A DNA stretch of 64,000 nt from Arthrobacter sp. ZGTC412 (GTDB taxonomy: Bacteria > Actinomycetota > Actinomycetes > Actinomycetales > Micrococcaceae): contig NZ_PJII01000012.1 in assembly GCF_002929215.1 (NCBI RefSeq), positions 62,001 through 126,000 of the forward strand, in the 5' to 3' direction. Below the pieces are notes generated by a model. It worked only from the letters and a program-made list of their open reading frames with translations. It was not told the origin of the DNA and did not search any database. This document shows positions 52,234-62,300 of this stretch, one piece after another. The number at the start of each line of letters is the position of its first letter. Within the stretch, counting starts at the first letter, position 1. The position numbers were made by a program, and so were the translations under genes.

Positions 52234-54333
52234 CTAATAAACCTTGTCCGCCAGCTTGTCCGCAAGATCAGAAGGCGCAAAGTCCTTCGTGTGATAAGTG
52301 GTCCACCCCTGCTCCGCAAGCCAGTCGTCCCGTTCGTCGTCGCGGTCAACGAGTACTGCCACTCGGGAGGAAGGCCACAATAGATCTACCTGCCACTGGT
52401 TGTCTGGGCCGATGTCGGCCCCCCAGTCTCCGAGCTCTACCTCGACTTCTACAAGTTCGGGGATCAGTTCCTTCAAATCGGGACCGGATTCGGCAAAGAC
52501 GGTCAGCCAGGCGCTCTGTCGAATGCTCTCCGGAATGCCCAGTTCTTCGGCGACTGCCGATTTCCCTGAAGCCACTGCACCAAGAGTCCCTAGTGGATTC
52601 AACTTTGCCCATTCAAGAAAACCGAGCCCAATCTGCCCGTGCACGCCGAACAGACTGCCCCGGTCCAGATTGGAATTGAACAGCTCGCAGCTGGTTTCCG
52701 GGACGAGGACGCAGCAATGGCAGGCTGCGAGGTTTCGCGCATCCGTTCCCGAACCTCGCGACTCGATGCAGACAGGGTCGGCCGAGCACCACGATGTACG
52801 GAACAAGCCTTCATCCAGGGCAGGACCAAGCCGCTTCGGGCTCGCTTGCGCTGCGATGCCGCCCAGGCTGCCGGCCGAGTCCGATGAGGCCGTGTAAAGA
52901 AGCACTCCGACCTGATCCTGACCCACATAGAGACGTTCCCGGATCGAAGATGCCGGGTAGCCGGCGTCGAGAGAAAGCTGGTCGATGATGATGTGGGACA
53001 GTGTGTGGACCAGGGTCTCCACAATGCTCACAGGGGCGGGGTCCTGTCCCCGTTGCTTCGCTGCACGCTTGGAGTTGATCCACAAGGTATTTTCCCGGCT
53101 TGCGGCGAAGTCAGTTTTTGCCCAGGCTTCAACCTGTGACCTGTCCAGGGCTACGAAGAGTCCCTCGCCGAGCGTCTCGATTGCGGGCAGCCAGTTCTGT
53201 CGGTTGTCGTCAGGGGAGAGCGGTGACAGCTTTGCGTCGGGCTTGTCCTCGCCTCTGGGTTGCAGACGGCTGAAACCGTAAAGCGCCCGCACCTCCCTCA
53301 GCCGGGTGATTTTTCGTGCAGCCTTGATCCAATGCTGGTGTGCGGTCGGCACGGCTACTTTCTCAGCGACAAAGTCCGTGTCCGGGCTGTCCTTCCGGCC
53401 GTTCATCAGCGCAAGGAACTCTTGCTCACGAAGCTGGTCTTCGGAGAGCTCAGTCTCTTCACTGCCGTGGAACTGGCGTCTGATTTCCGCCCGCAGCTCG
53501 TCCATCGAGAAGCGCCCATCAAACTCCTGAACAACCCCTTCCAAAACCCACGCGGACGCCGGTTCAAGTGCCTGAGGCTGGCTGAGCTGAGAAGCCTTCG
53601 ACGTCACGACCTTTGCAAGAAACTCCGAGTACGGCGGAATCGAGATTGCAGATCTGACTACTGGAAACCAGACGTTAGAAGCACCACGCTGCACGGTCTT
53701 TGGAGGCTTACCGCATTCACGCTCCCGGTATCCCCAGCCGAGCCACGGGCGGTTTCCCTGGCATTTCATCTCTTTCAAGGCGATGGAATTGAAGGCGTCG
53801 GCCATTGTCCGGGATTTTCCGCACGAGCACCGGACCACCATGTCGGCCAGGGAAGATGTCCGGCCTTCCGAGGCAAGCGAGAGCAAGTGGTTGGCATCCT
53901 CAGTCGGGGTGAAGCCATGAACCCAATAGGAATAGGGAAAGTCATCGATATGTCCGTCCTCGCATGCGACGACGAATCGCGATGGAGTCAGTGGTGCCAG
54001 CGACTTACATAGGCCGCACTTGGGATCCTCGTAGGACGCCTGTAACTGCTGGACCCTCCCGATGCGGTTGCAATTCGGACAAACAAGCATCTGCGGGAAA
54101 CGAACTACCGGGATCTTCCCGCGGGCTCCTGCAGGGGGCAGCAGGAGCTCAGATACTTTCAAGCTTCTGGCCAGACGTGGCTCACTGACTGGCTTCAGAT
54201 GCTTCCGGTCCCACTGATCAATGCTGGTGATCATGAAGCTGTTGTTTTCGGCAGGGAACAGGCTGCCGACTCCGAACGTGGAGATCAACTGACTGCGCCG
54301 GGCGGCATAGGTCTTTTTAGCCAAGGGTGGCAT
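52234..54333 (-). CDS. drmB: DrmB-like DUF1998 protein (DISARM)
   Basis: This is a 699-residue protein matching DrmB. The N-terminus ARRSQLISTFGVGSLFPAEN is the typical DrmB opening. Cys groups CPNCNRIGRV, CGLCKSLAPL, VACEDGHIDDFPY and CSCGKSR suggest several zinc sites, and the C-terminal DUF1998 region has ACHCCVLVPETSCELFN. DrmB partners the helicase DrmA; together they bind DNA. The last ~45 residues (LLWPSSRVAVLVDRDDERDD, EQGWTTYHTKDF) resemble the extreme C-terminus of the 2126-aa helicase on the other strand. The start overlaps the end of drmA by 17 bases, so the two are coupled. Confidence 0.82.
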   Translation of the reverse strand: MPPLAKKTYAARRSQLISTFGVGSLFPAENNSFMITSIDQWDRKHLKPVSEPRLARSLKVSELLLPPAGARGKIPVVRFPQMLVCPNCNRIGRVQQLQASYEDPKCGLCKSLAPLTPSRFVVACEDGHIDDFPYSYWVHGFTPTEDANHLLSLASEGRTSSLADMVVRCSCGKSRTMADAFNSIALKEMKCQGNRPWLGWGYRERECGKPPKTVQRGASNVWFPVVRSAISIPPYSEFLAKVVTSKASQLSQPQALEPASAWVLEGVVQEFDGRFSMDELRAEIRRQFHGSEETELSEDQLREQEFLALMNGRKDSPDTDFVAEKVAVPTAHQHWIKAARKITRLREVRALYGFSRLQPRGEDKPDAKLSPLSPDDNRQNWLPAIETLGEGLFVALDRSQVEAWAKTDFAASRENTLWINSKRAAKQRGQDPAPVSIVETLVHTLSHIIIDQLSLDAGYPASSIRERLYVGQDQVGVLLYTASSDSAGSLGGIAAQASPKRLGPALDEGLFRTSWCSADPVCIESRGSGTDARNLAACHCCVLVPETSCELFNSNLDRGSLFGVHGQIGLGFLEWAKLNPLGTLGAVASGKSAVAEELGIPESIRQSAWLTVFAESGPDLKELIPELVEVEVELGDWGADIGPDNQWQVDLLWPSSRVAVLVDRDDERDDWLAEQGWTTYHTKDFAPSDLADKLADKVY

Positions 54334-57300
54334 CCTTCCTCATAGGGGCCGGCCGGAGGGCGGTTTCTGCGTCAACGTCACGCATGCTGCGGGGCGTAGG
54401 CCACGGAACGGTGCTTGTGCTGTAGACGAAATCCGGATCTTCAAGGGCTTTGCTGGAATCGATGAGCAGTGAACGGGGTGAATTGCGCTTGCCTTCATAT
54501 GGCAAATCAGCGTCCGCGAGGGCTGCTTTCCGCCATATATTGAGAAGTCGCTCTAGTTCCTCGCCTGTGGCTACTGACTCCTCCGGGTCAACAGACGCCA
54601 CACGGTTGGCTATCCAGGTCATAACTTCGTCTACTGCGGGGGATTTGTCTCGGACATGCCCTGCAGTGCCACGCAGCTCGGGGACAAGCATCCTCAGTGC
54701 TGAGACCAGGGTCGCGTGAAGTCCGCGGTCCCGCGACCGGGCAGCGAATGGCGTAGCGCTGGTTGCTTCAACGGCTCGATAAAGGGCACCATGGAAGTCG
54801 TTAAAGGATTCGTAGTGTGAGCGGTCCCGTGTGCGCGCTGCGTTGAAGATGGTTACCACCAACCCCGGGTGCTGTCGCCCGACGCGGCTCGTGGCCTGAA
54901 TGTACTCAGCGCTTGACTGAGGCTGTCCCATGACTGCCATGAGACCCAGACGATCGACGTCCAGGCCAACTGAGATCATGTTCGTGGCTAATACGACGTC
55001 TTCAGGTACCTGGCTACTTATCAGGCTCTTCTCCAAGGACTTGAGTGCCTCTGGGATTCTGTGGTTTTCCACGCGGCTTGTCAGCTCGCTCAATTGAATT
55101 CCACGCCCCTCCAGCCTGCCGTCGCGTTTCGCCAGCAGATTAAGGCGGGCCCGGACGTCGTCGTATACCTGAAGGTAAGCCGAGCCTAGAACACGGAGAC
55201 TGTTGAAGTAGCCCATGAGCGTCCAATAAGGGTCGCGGTCTTCAGCTGTCGCCGCCTCGATAAGGTTGGCCGAGTGCAACAACGAGGCGTAGGTGCGGAC
55301 CATGAGCGTTGCATGACTGGTGCCAGACGCGAGCACTCCAACGTATTGGCGTGTCCCGAATTGGTCAGAGGGGGCCTTCTGGGCAAAGAAAGAGTCGTCA
55401 GGATCAAGTCCCGGAGGAGGGAACAGGCTGGATTGACGGTTGAAGACGGACCGGATCTGGTCCTGAGCCCTTCGAATCGTAGCCGTGGAGGCAACGATTT
55501 TTGGCTTCCTTGTCTCCGAGCCCCCTTCCCGTCCGATGCCACTAGCGGCCAGGTCGACGGCCGTTTCGAACAACCCAACCGTGGAACCGAGGGGTCCGGA
55601 AATAAGGTGCAGCTCATCCTGGATGATTAGGTCCGGGCCCAGATCCTTAGGGGAGAGGCGTCCAAAAAGCGTTGCAATTTCGCCACGCCAGGACATGCCG
55701 GCGAACTTGTCGACGGTGCCGATCACGAGCTCCGGGCGTTCCCTATAAACATCCGTGTCGACTATATGGACGGGAAGCCCGTCAGTGAAGTCGCATGAAC
55801 GATTGGAACACGTCACAGTCATTCGATCTGTCGGTACCTTGGTAATCCGGTAGTCGTCAACGGTGAGTCGGGTGCCACACCAAGGGCATGCTTCTATCTG
55901 TTTTGGATTGCCCTCGATGACTTCCTGATCGTTCCTGAGCTTCCCCAGGTTCGTCCTTGCCGTCGCAATGTCGTTCGGTGTGGCGCCTCCGCCGACCCAG
56001 AGCCCGATGCTGAACGATGCGCCTCCAAGACGGTTCTCGTTGTCCAGCCGCACGGATTCCAGAGAGCAAATGAGCATAGCAGCGCGCTCGAACTGCTGGA
56101 TGGTCAGAAGCCGCAGCGTGTAGCGCATAATCACGGCAACGCCGCGAACGTTGTTGTCCCGAAGCCGTCGAAGAAGTAGGAGGTAGGCGATAAGCCCGAG
56201 ATACGCTTCGGTTTTTCCACCACCGGTGGGAAACCAAAGGAGATCGGCTATGTCCCTTTCCTCGTGTTGGTCGTCCGTTAGCGACGGCAGATTGATGAGG
56301 ATGAAAGCGATCTGGAACGGGCGCCAACCCTGCTCGCCAAGTTTGAAATCGCCCTTGGCTCCTTTTCGTACCCAGTCCTGGCGGGAACGCTGCATGTGCA
56401 TTGCTTTGTTCGCCAGCTGAAACGCCTCGAAGGCTTTTGTATCCTCAGCGAGCAATCGGATACCAGCCTTGATGCGACTGTGGGCTATCCCGGCTTGCTT
56501 CATGTGTTCGTCCGCAACCCCGCGCAGGTGGGGCGGCACGTACGCCGGTCCGTCCTGTGTTGCAGATGCAGTGGATGCCGCGATCCAGGACGAGTAGTCC
56601 TGTGCGAGGCGGTTGAGTTCGGCAACGACTTCGTCGCGAGATGCTGATGCCATGAAAGGCAGCGACAGATTGGCGGCACTGCCTCCAGCCATAGATCTGT
56701 GGACGTCTTGCCGGGGGACAAACGTTGACGACACTCGTTGACAAAGCCGCCCGTCGACGTCGGCCTCATGTACTTCAATTGCGCACCCGTGGCCTGCCCC
56801 AAAGACCATGTGGTTGCGGTAGAGAAGCTCCGAGGACGCCAAGTCGAGGTCGGACGGGACGCTGGTGCGGAGCTTGGAACGGTCTACCAGCGCCGGGACT
56901 GGCGTGTGGACTGAAACGCCAGCCTGGAACCAACACGCCACATCCTTGTCAGAGGTTGGGTCCGGCTTGGGCTGCGTATTCCGGAGAACAACGGTGACAG
57001 TAACTACAGCATCTTCCGGGGCACGCACCAATGCATACAGCTCCAGGGCGCCGCCCTCAAGGAGGTGGCGCTGGGGACCAGATGCAGCAAGATCTACCTC
57101 GATCTCGGGCAAATCAGCGGCAGTTCGCTGCCAATCATAAGTGTCACGCCGTTTGCTGCCACTCTCCCTGACAGTAGCTATTGGCGTATAGCGCGCTGCT
57201 GCTGGGGTGACAGCCAGGGACGTGGAACGGTTTGTATCCACGGAGACGGTAAGGCCTACACTGCTGGGATAGGTCAGGCGGGCGTTCGCCACGGAGCTGT

Positions 57301-57517
57301 CCACGGAGGTCTCTCCGGAAGCTGCAGCAACCGATTCTGGCTCGTCAGGGGCTTCGACGTAGGTGTCGTCAGCTGCGGGCCAAAGTACGCCCGTCACATA
57401 GCGCTCGAGCGGACGTTCCGTAATGAGCTCATCCGGGGCCCCCGGTCCGTAAAGGTCGGTCTCGAGGCGGTCCACCATTTCACGACGGAAGGCGTATTTG
57501 GCATCCAATATCGACAC
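54317..57517 (-). CDS. drmA: DrmA-like SF2 helicase (DISARM)
   Basis: This is a 1066-residue helicase fitting DrmA. Walker A is LWFPTGGGKTEAYLGL (~430), the box is LIIQDELHLISGPLGS (~632, DELH), motif III is VASTATIRRAQ, and the second domain has NMISVGLDVDRLGLMAVMG and QATSRVGRQHPG (~872). A Cys pair (CPWCGTRLTV with CSNRSCDF) interrupts the first domain and may bind zinc. The N-terminal ~330 residues are the DrmA-specific region. It starts 9 bases after the stop of the UvrD-type gene and overlaps drmB at its end. In DISARM the DrmA-DrmB pair loads on DNA with a 5' overhang; that is family knowledge, not visible here. Confidence 0.83.
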   Translation of the reverse strand: MSILDAKYAFRREMVDRLETDLYGPGAPDELITERPLERYVTGVLWPAADDTYVEAPDEPESVAAASGETSVDSSVANARLTYPSSVGLTVSVDTNRSTSLAVTPAAARYTPIATVRESGSKRRDTYDWQRTAADLPEIEVDLAASGPQRHLLEGGALELYALVRAPEDAVVTVTVVLRNTQPKPDPTSDKDVACWFQAGVSVHTPVPALVDRSKLRTSVPSDLDLASSELLYRNHMVFGAGHGCAIEVHEADVDGRLCQRVSSTFVPRQDVHRSMAGGSAANLSLPFMASASRDEVVAELNRLAQDYSSWIAASTASATQDGPAYVPPHLRGVADEHMKQAGIAHSRIKAGIRLLAEDTKAFEAFQLANKAMHMQRSRQDWVRKGAKGDFKLGEQGWRPFQIAFILINLPSLTDDQHEERDIADLLWFPTGGGKTEAYLGLIAYLLLLRRLRDNNVRGVAVIMRYTLRLLTIQQFERAAMLICSLESVRLDNENRLGGASFSIGLWVGGGATPNDIATARTNLGKLRNDQEVIEGNPKQIEACPWCGTRLTVDDYRITKVPTDRMTVTCSNRSCDFTDGLPVHIVDTDVYRERPELVIGTVDKFAGMSWRGEIATLFGRLSPKDLGPDLIIQDELHLISGPLGSTVGLFETAVDLAASGIGREGGSETRKPKIVASTATIRRAQDQIRSVFNRQSSLFPPPGLDPDDSFFAQKAPSDQFGTRQYVGVLASGTSHATLMVRTYASLLHSANLIEAATAEDRDPYWTLMGYFNSLRVLGSAYLQVYDDVRARLNLLAKRDGRLEGRGIQLSELTSRVENHRIPEALKSLEKSLISSQVPEDVVLATNMISVGLDVDRLGLMAVMGQPQSSAEYIQATSRVGRQHPGLVVTIFNAARTRDRSHYESFNDFHGALYRAVEATSATPFAARSRDRGLHATLVSALRMLVPELRGTAGHVRDKSPAVDEVMTWIANRVASVDPEESVATGEELERLLNIWRKAALADADLPYEGKRNSPRSLLIDSSKALEDPDFVYSTSTVPWPTPRSMRDVDAETALRPAPMRKDATLG

Positions 57518-57526
57518 TTATTGCTC

Positions 57527-59332
57527 CTAGTTCTTTGTCCGCGTGATCAGACCGGTTAGCCGGGGGACCAACCACATGCCCGAGGAACCCAACCCCGTCA
57601 GCTTTGTCTCTTCCGGATGGCCGGTCGCGCATTCGATGGACGTGACGCGCGCGCCCGTGAACCCTGCGGGCCACTCGTCCCTGCGGTGGGTCTTGAATGC
57701 AAAGTTCTTTTTCAGCGCGTACGCGAAGGATGGGCTGGTTCGCCCGATAACCTTGCCTTCACTGGTCGTCAATACATAGCGGGGCACTTCGCCGGGCTCC
57801 GGCTCGGATTGTAGGGAGCCAGACACTACTTGGCCCAAGAGGTCCTCCAATACGAGGTTGTCCTGGATTGCCTGGGCATCGCCGTCTTCGGGGTAGTAAG
57901 GGGAGACATCATCGATGTCCGAGTTGAGGAACTCCATCCGGGCGTTGTACGCGCCGTACTTTCCGTAGGCCTTTTCCAACCAGCGTCCAGTTGATCCGTC
58001 GGCGCGCTGAAGCAGCTTCTTCGGCAACTTCGTGGAAATGATCTCTTCCCGTGCGCGGGTCAGCGCAACGTATTTTTGCTTGAGCGTTGCCGCGTTCTGC
58101 TCAGCGGCCGGCGATCCAAACTCGGGCTGCAGATAGAGGACGTTGGTGAACTCAAGCCCCTTGGCTCGGTGAACGGTGGAGACTATAAGGCTGGCAGTAT
58201 CTGCGACTGTCAGAGTTAAGGGGATTGAACGGCTGCGGAGTCGCTGACTCAGCTGGGGAACGTTCAAGGAATTGTAAGCCGTGAAATTCCCTTCAGCTGT
58301 CTTTAGCGCAAGCCATAGGTCAGCTGCTGAGTCGCCAAAGAGAGCGGTAAGGCGTGACTTGATGTCGTCCGCATCGTACGTTCGATCTTCGAGGTCTTTG
58401 AAGACTTGGTGCACCCAGGGCGCCACACTCATGTCCTGAGCTTTGCGGCGAACCAGATGCGGATAGCCGTTCTGCCACAGAAGTTCGCTCGCGATAAGCA
58501 CCTCGTAGTTTGTCGAACAGAGAAGGGCAGTCGTCTCACCGGCATTCGGGCTTAGCGCCCCGGACTCGTTTAATACCGAGGTGCTGGACACTTGCCTTCG
58601 GAAGTCGTCAAGAAGGCTGTGTGCTGTCTCTGAACCTGAATCATCGAGCTCACCGAGGCTCCGTATTTCGTCACCCACAGAAATGAGTTCCCGGGTACGG
58701 TCAGTGACCGCCCGATAATGTCTGGCCAGTTTCTGGTGGTCAGCACCAAAATCAGTTTTCAGCTTCTCGATGAGCTCTCCGGATGTCAGCTTTGAGTCTG
58801 ACTCCTCCAGCTGGAAATCGTATATACCTTGCAATGGATCCCCGAGCACAGTGAAGCCTAGGTCCTCGCCTAATGCGGCGAACAAGGCCAAGACAAGCTC
58901 CGCCCGGTCTCCCACGAGGTCCTGGGCTTCATCAACCAAAATGTGCTTCAGGTGCAAGATCCGGTCGGGCGTCTCTTCGCTGGCAATGTATTCCGTCGCT
59001 TTTCTTATCCGCGCATCGAAGCTGTCACCGAGAGTATCTTCGTCCATGTCGATCAATATTTGCGCGGCAAAGGAATCGAACGTCCTGATCTGCAAGCCAT
59101 CCAGGTCATGCACACGAGCACGTTTACGTACTGCTTCGACAGCGGCTCGTGAGAAACTCAAAACCAGAATCTCGTCCGCCGGATTTAGACCGTCTTCTAC
59201 GAGTGTTTTCACTCGGGCCAGAAGGACTTCGGTCTTGCCTTGGCCCGCCGCGGCGGTGACAAATAGCCTGTCCTCTGGTTCCGCTTCTGCTACTGCCCGC
59301 TGACTCTCGTCGAGCTCAATTTCAGCGAGCAC
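57527..59332 (-). CDS. UvrD-like SF1 helicase
   Basis: This is a superfamily 1 helicase of about 601 residues. Walker A is VTAAAGQGKTEVLLARV (~30), motif II is ILVDEAQDLVGDRAE (~133) and motif VI is KYVALTRAREEII (~421). The C-terminal ~120 residues are a separate strand-rich domain of unknown fold. I chose the GTG at 59332 with GAGG upstream, which overlaps the preceding gene by 11 bases; the ATG at 59389 would overlap by 68. It is not part of canonical DISARM but is tightly placed between the sacsin-helicase and drmA genes. It is shorter than, and not clearly similar outside the helicase motifs to, the UvrD-type protein at 48.9 kb. Confidence 0.78.
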   Translation of the reverse strand: MLAEIELDESQRAVAEAEPEDRLFVTAAAGQGKTEVLLARVKTLVEDGLNPADEILVLSFSRAAVEAVRKRARVHDLDGLQIRTFDSFAAQILIDMDEDTLGDSFDARIRKATEYIASEETPDRILHLKHILVDEAQDLVGDRAELVLALFAALGEDLGFTVLGDPLQGIYDFQLEESDSKLTSGELIEKLKTDFGADHQKLARHYRAVTDRTRELISVGDEIRSLGELDDSGSETAHSLLDDFRRQVSSTSVLNESGALSPNAGETTALLCSTNYEVLIASELLWQNGYPHLVRRKAQDMSVAPWVHQVFKDLEDRTYDADDIKSRLTALFGDSAADLWLALKTAEGNFTAYNSLNVPQLSQRLRSRSIPLTLTVADTASLIVSTVHRAKGLEFTNVLYLQPEFGSPAAEQNAATLKQKYVALTRAREEIISTKLPKKLLQRADGSTGRWLEKAYGKYGAYNARMEFLNSDIDDVSPYYPEDGDAQAIQDNLVLEDLLGQVVSGSLQSEPEPGEVPRYVLTTSEGKVIGRTSPSFAYALKKNFAFKTHRRDEWPAGFTGARVTSIECATGHPEETKLTGLGSSGMWLVPRLTGLITRTKN

Positions 59333-62300
59333 TAATTGCCTCGTTCCTCCAGAGATAGTCGAACTGTGTGAACGCCAATTTGTGTCCATACTGGTCCAGA
59401 TTGTCCTTGACGTTCACGATCAAGACTTCTTCGCTACCGCCGTTACGCGGACCGCGAAGGCCGCGACCGATCATCTGTATGTATTTGTTCGGAGAGAAGG
59501 TTGGACGGCACACGTAGACAGCATCTACCCTAGGCGCGTCAAATCCTTGGGTGAGCACATCGAAGTTTGTGAGCACCCGGATCTTTCCATTCCGGAAGTC
59601 CTCGATAATTGAGCGTCTGTGGCCGAGGTCGGTCTTTCCTGAGATGGCGGCGGCAGGAATGCCTTCCACCGACAGGACAGCCGCAAGTGCCTCAGCATGC
59701 TCCACCGAGGCGGCAAAGACTAGCGTCGGCCCACTCGTCTTCGACGCCTTGATGTGATCCAAAATAGCTTCGTTACGCTGCGTGCTGTCCGCAACTTGCT
59801 GGAGGTCGATCCTTGCCTCGAGCATCAAGCTTTGTGACTCTTGATCCGTAGCGGAAGGCATGTCCTTCAGCCTTAGTTCGATGCCCTTCAGTTCCTCGTG
59901 GTTGACTCTGGCCAGGACTTCGATGCTCTGCAGGTACTCGTGCGCATTTTCCGCATTGAACTCATCTGGCTCAATGAGATTCCTGCCAAAACGTGCAACA
60001 AGCCGTTCTGTCTCTTTCTCGTTGGATCCCCGATACGGCGTGGCGGACAGCCCCAGCAGTGATCGCGACTTCTCAGTGTAAGAACGGCCCAACCAGGTTA
60101 AAACCTGTGTGTACTGCGTAGTAGTTGCTCCGTGGGCCTCATCGATAATGACTAGGTCCGGATCGGACATCCAGTCGTACATCTGGCGCCGGTTTTGATA
60201 AATGCTGAAAAGCGTCTGAATTGTCGCGACGACCAGATGAAGTTTGGTCTCCTCACGGACGGCTTTGTTTCCGCCCCATAGCCTGCTCACAGCCATCCGT
60301 TCGCCAGGAGAACCTGCAGCTTGCCAAACGTATGTCCAGGTTTCAATAGCTTGCTCACATAGCTCGTCAGACTGCGCAATCCACAGGACCAGACGACGTT
60401 GGTCCTTGGAAGTCGAGGCAATATCCCTGATCACCGATTCGACGGCGACCCGGGTCTTGCCAGCCCCCGTCGGAAGCTGCACTAAGCCACGCCGATGTGG
60501 AGTTCGCTGAGCCAAAAGATCGCAAATCTTCCGGCTTGTGGATTCTTGGTAGGCGTGTAGCGGCTTAAGGCCCACGGGTCCGACGAATTCCTCGCGTTCC
60601 GGTTTTCTCTTGATGGATTCACCGGCAAGTGCCGGGGAGAAGCCGAGTTCCTTGACAAACTCCCGAGCCGTTCGACCTCCACGGAACTGGTCAGGCGTTT
60701 CGATTCCAGCCTCTTCAAGCGCAGGTTTGAGAACCTTGAGCAAGCTGCTGCCATGGAGATTACTAACGATATCGAACATGCGTTCATCGGTCAGTTCCAG
60801 ATCCCGTGCTGCCAGCATTTTCATGACACTTTCAGGAATCAACTCGCGAAGGGTTTCCCTACCCACGAGCTCGGCCACTTTGCCTGCATCGGTCTTTTGT
60901 TTGTTCACACGTCCAATTCGAGCTTGAGCGTCATCGTCTCGCTTCAGCTGTCGCATCGCCTGCATGACCTGAGCCGAGGAACGTTTGCTCCCAAATGCAC
61001 CGAGAATGGTAGTGAGCAACGCCTGGTCGCCTTGAGGAGCACGGTAGTAGAGCATGCCATCTTGCAGGTAGGAGGCTCTGGGGGTGGCAACTGATCCCGA
61101 GTCGTAGCTGTTCGTCTGAACCTCCTCCACGGAGACGCAGGGAACACACAAGGTCTGAACGGCAACTTCGCAGGCCGCACGTTTGAGGTAGGGGAATCGC
61201 GATTTGATACTTTTCGGCTCTTCTCCTTCAACGGGGTGGCCCCGAACCGAGGTAAAGAATTCGACTGTGACTGGCTTGATTCCCCAGTTCCCGATCAGGG
61301 CCTCATCCAGATCTGAATGACCTGTGTACAGGACCGGGACATTGGCTGTTTCAACGAGGTAGTCCCGAGATTTAAGGTCGGCTGCCAGGAGTACATCTGA
61401 TGCCAGATAGCGTGTATTTCGGCCCCCGCTAAGAGGAGTTAGGAGCTCCTTCGGCGGACGCACATCGAGTGCAGCTAATGCCCCATATAGTTCGTGCAGC
61501 TGCAGCATCGGAAGACCCTGTTCGGCCAGAGAAAGTACGAAACCCCACTGGATGTGGCGAGGATCAGTTGGCAACCGTAATGCGGCTGCCTCTTCTTCGC
61601 CTGGGAAGGGCAGGAAGTCGGTTGGTATGCCATCAACTTTGCCGACACACCGCTTGGTGTCCACCAATCCGATGGGGGTCTCGAAAGCCCCATAGTTTTT
61701 TACCCAGAATAGATCCGGAGCATCTACTGTTGCTGCCGGTCGAAAACCGCTGCTGAATTCGACCTTTGAAGGATACTGCGGCCTTCCCAGAATCGTCCGT
61801 GTTACCTTCGCCCGAGTCGTTGCTGACGCCTCGTTGAGAAGGTGTAAGCCGTCCGTGGTCAAGGCCTGATTGAAGCGTATGCCTGCCTCGGAGAGGGGAG
61901 CGGGTCCATTACGAGATGCGTTGGCAATTCGGGTCGCCTCAGATTGCTTCCACAGATCGTAGGTTGCACCGCCTCGAGCCATCTTTGCGTCCGGGAGTGC
62001 TGTCCTCGCGCCGAGGTTCTTAAGAAGGGCGAGGTCGTTAGCGTGGAACTGGTCGTCCACTACAAGATGCTCATCACCAACACTGTTTTGGGCGAACAGT
62101 CCGCCAGGGAGCCAAACGTCGCCAAGCGGACGCCACTGATGATTGCGGCAGCGAACCAAGACTTTGGCGGGCTCGGTTCTCTCGTTTATTACAGCAAGAC
62201 TCTCGGGGACTGCGAGCGACCGAGTAAGTCTCCATAGAGAGCGCGCGAGCTCGGCGTCGGAGTAGTCCTGGGCCACTTCGCTCGCCACTCGGCTGACGAT

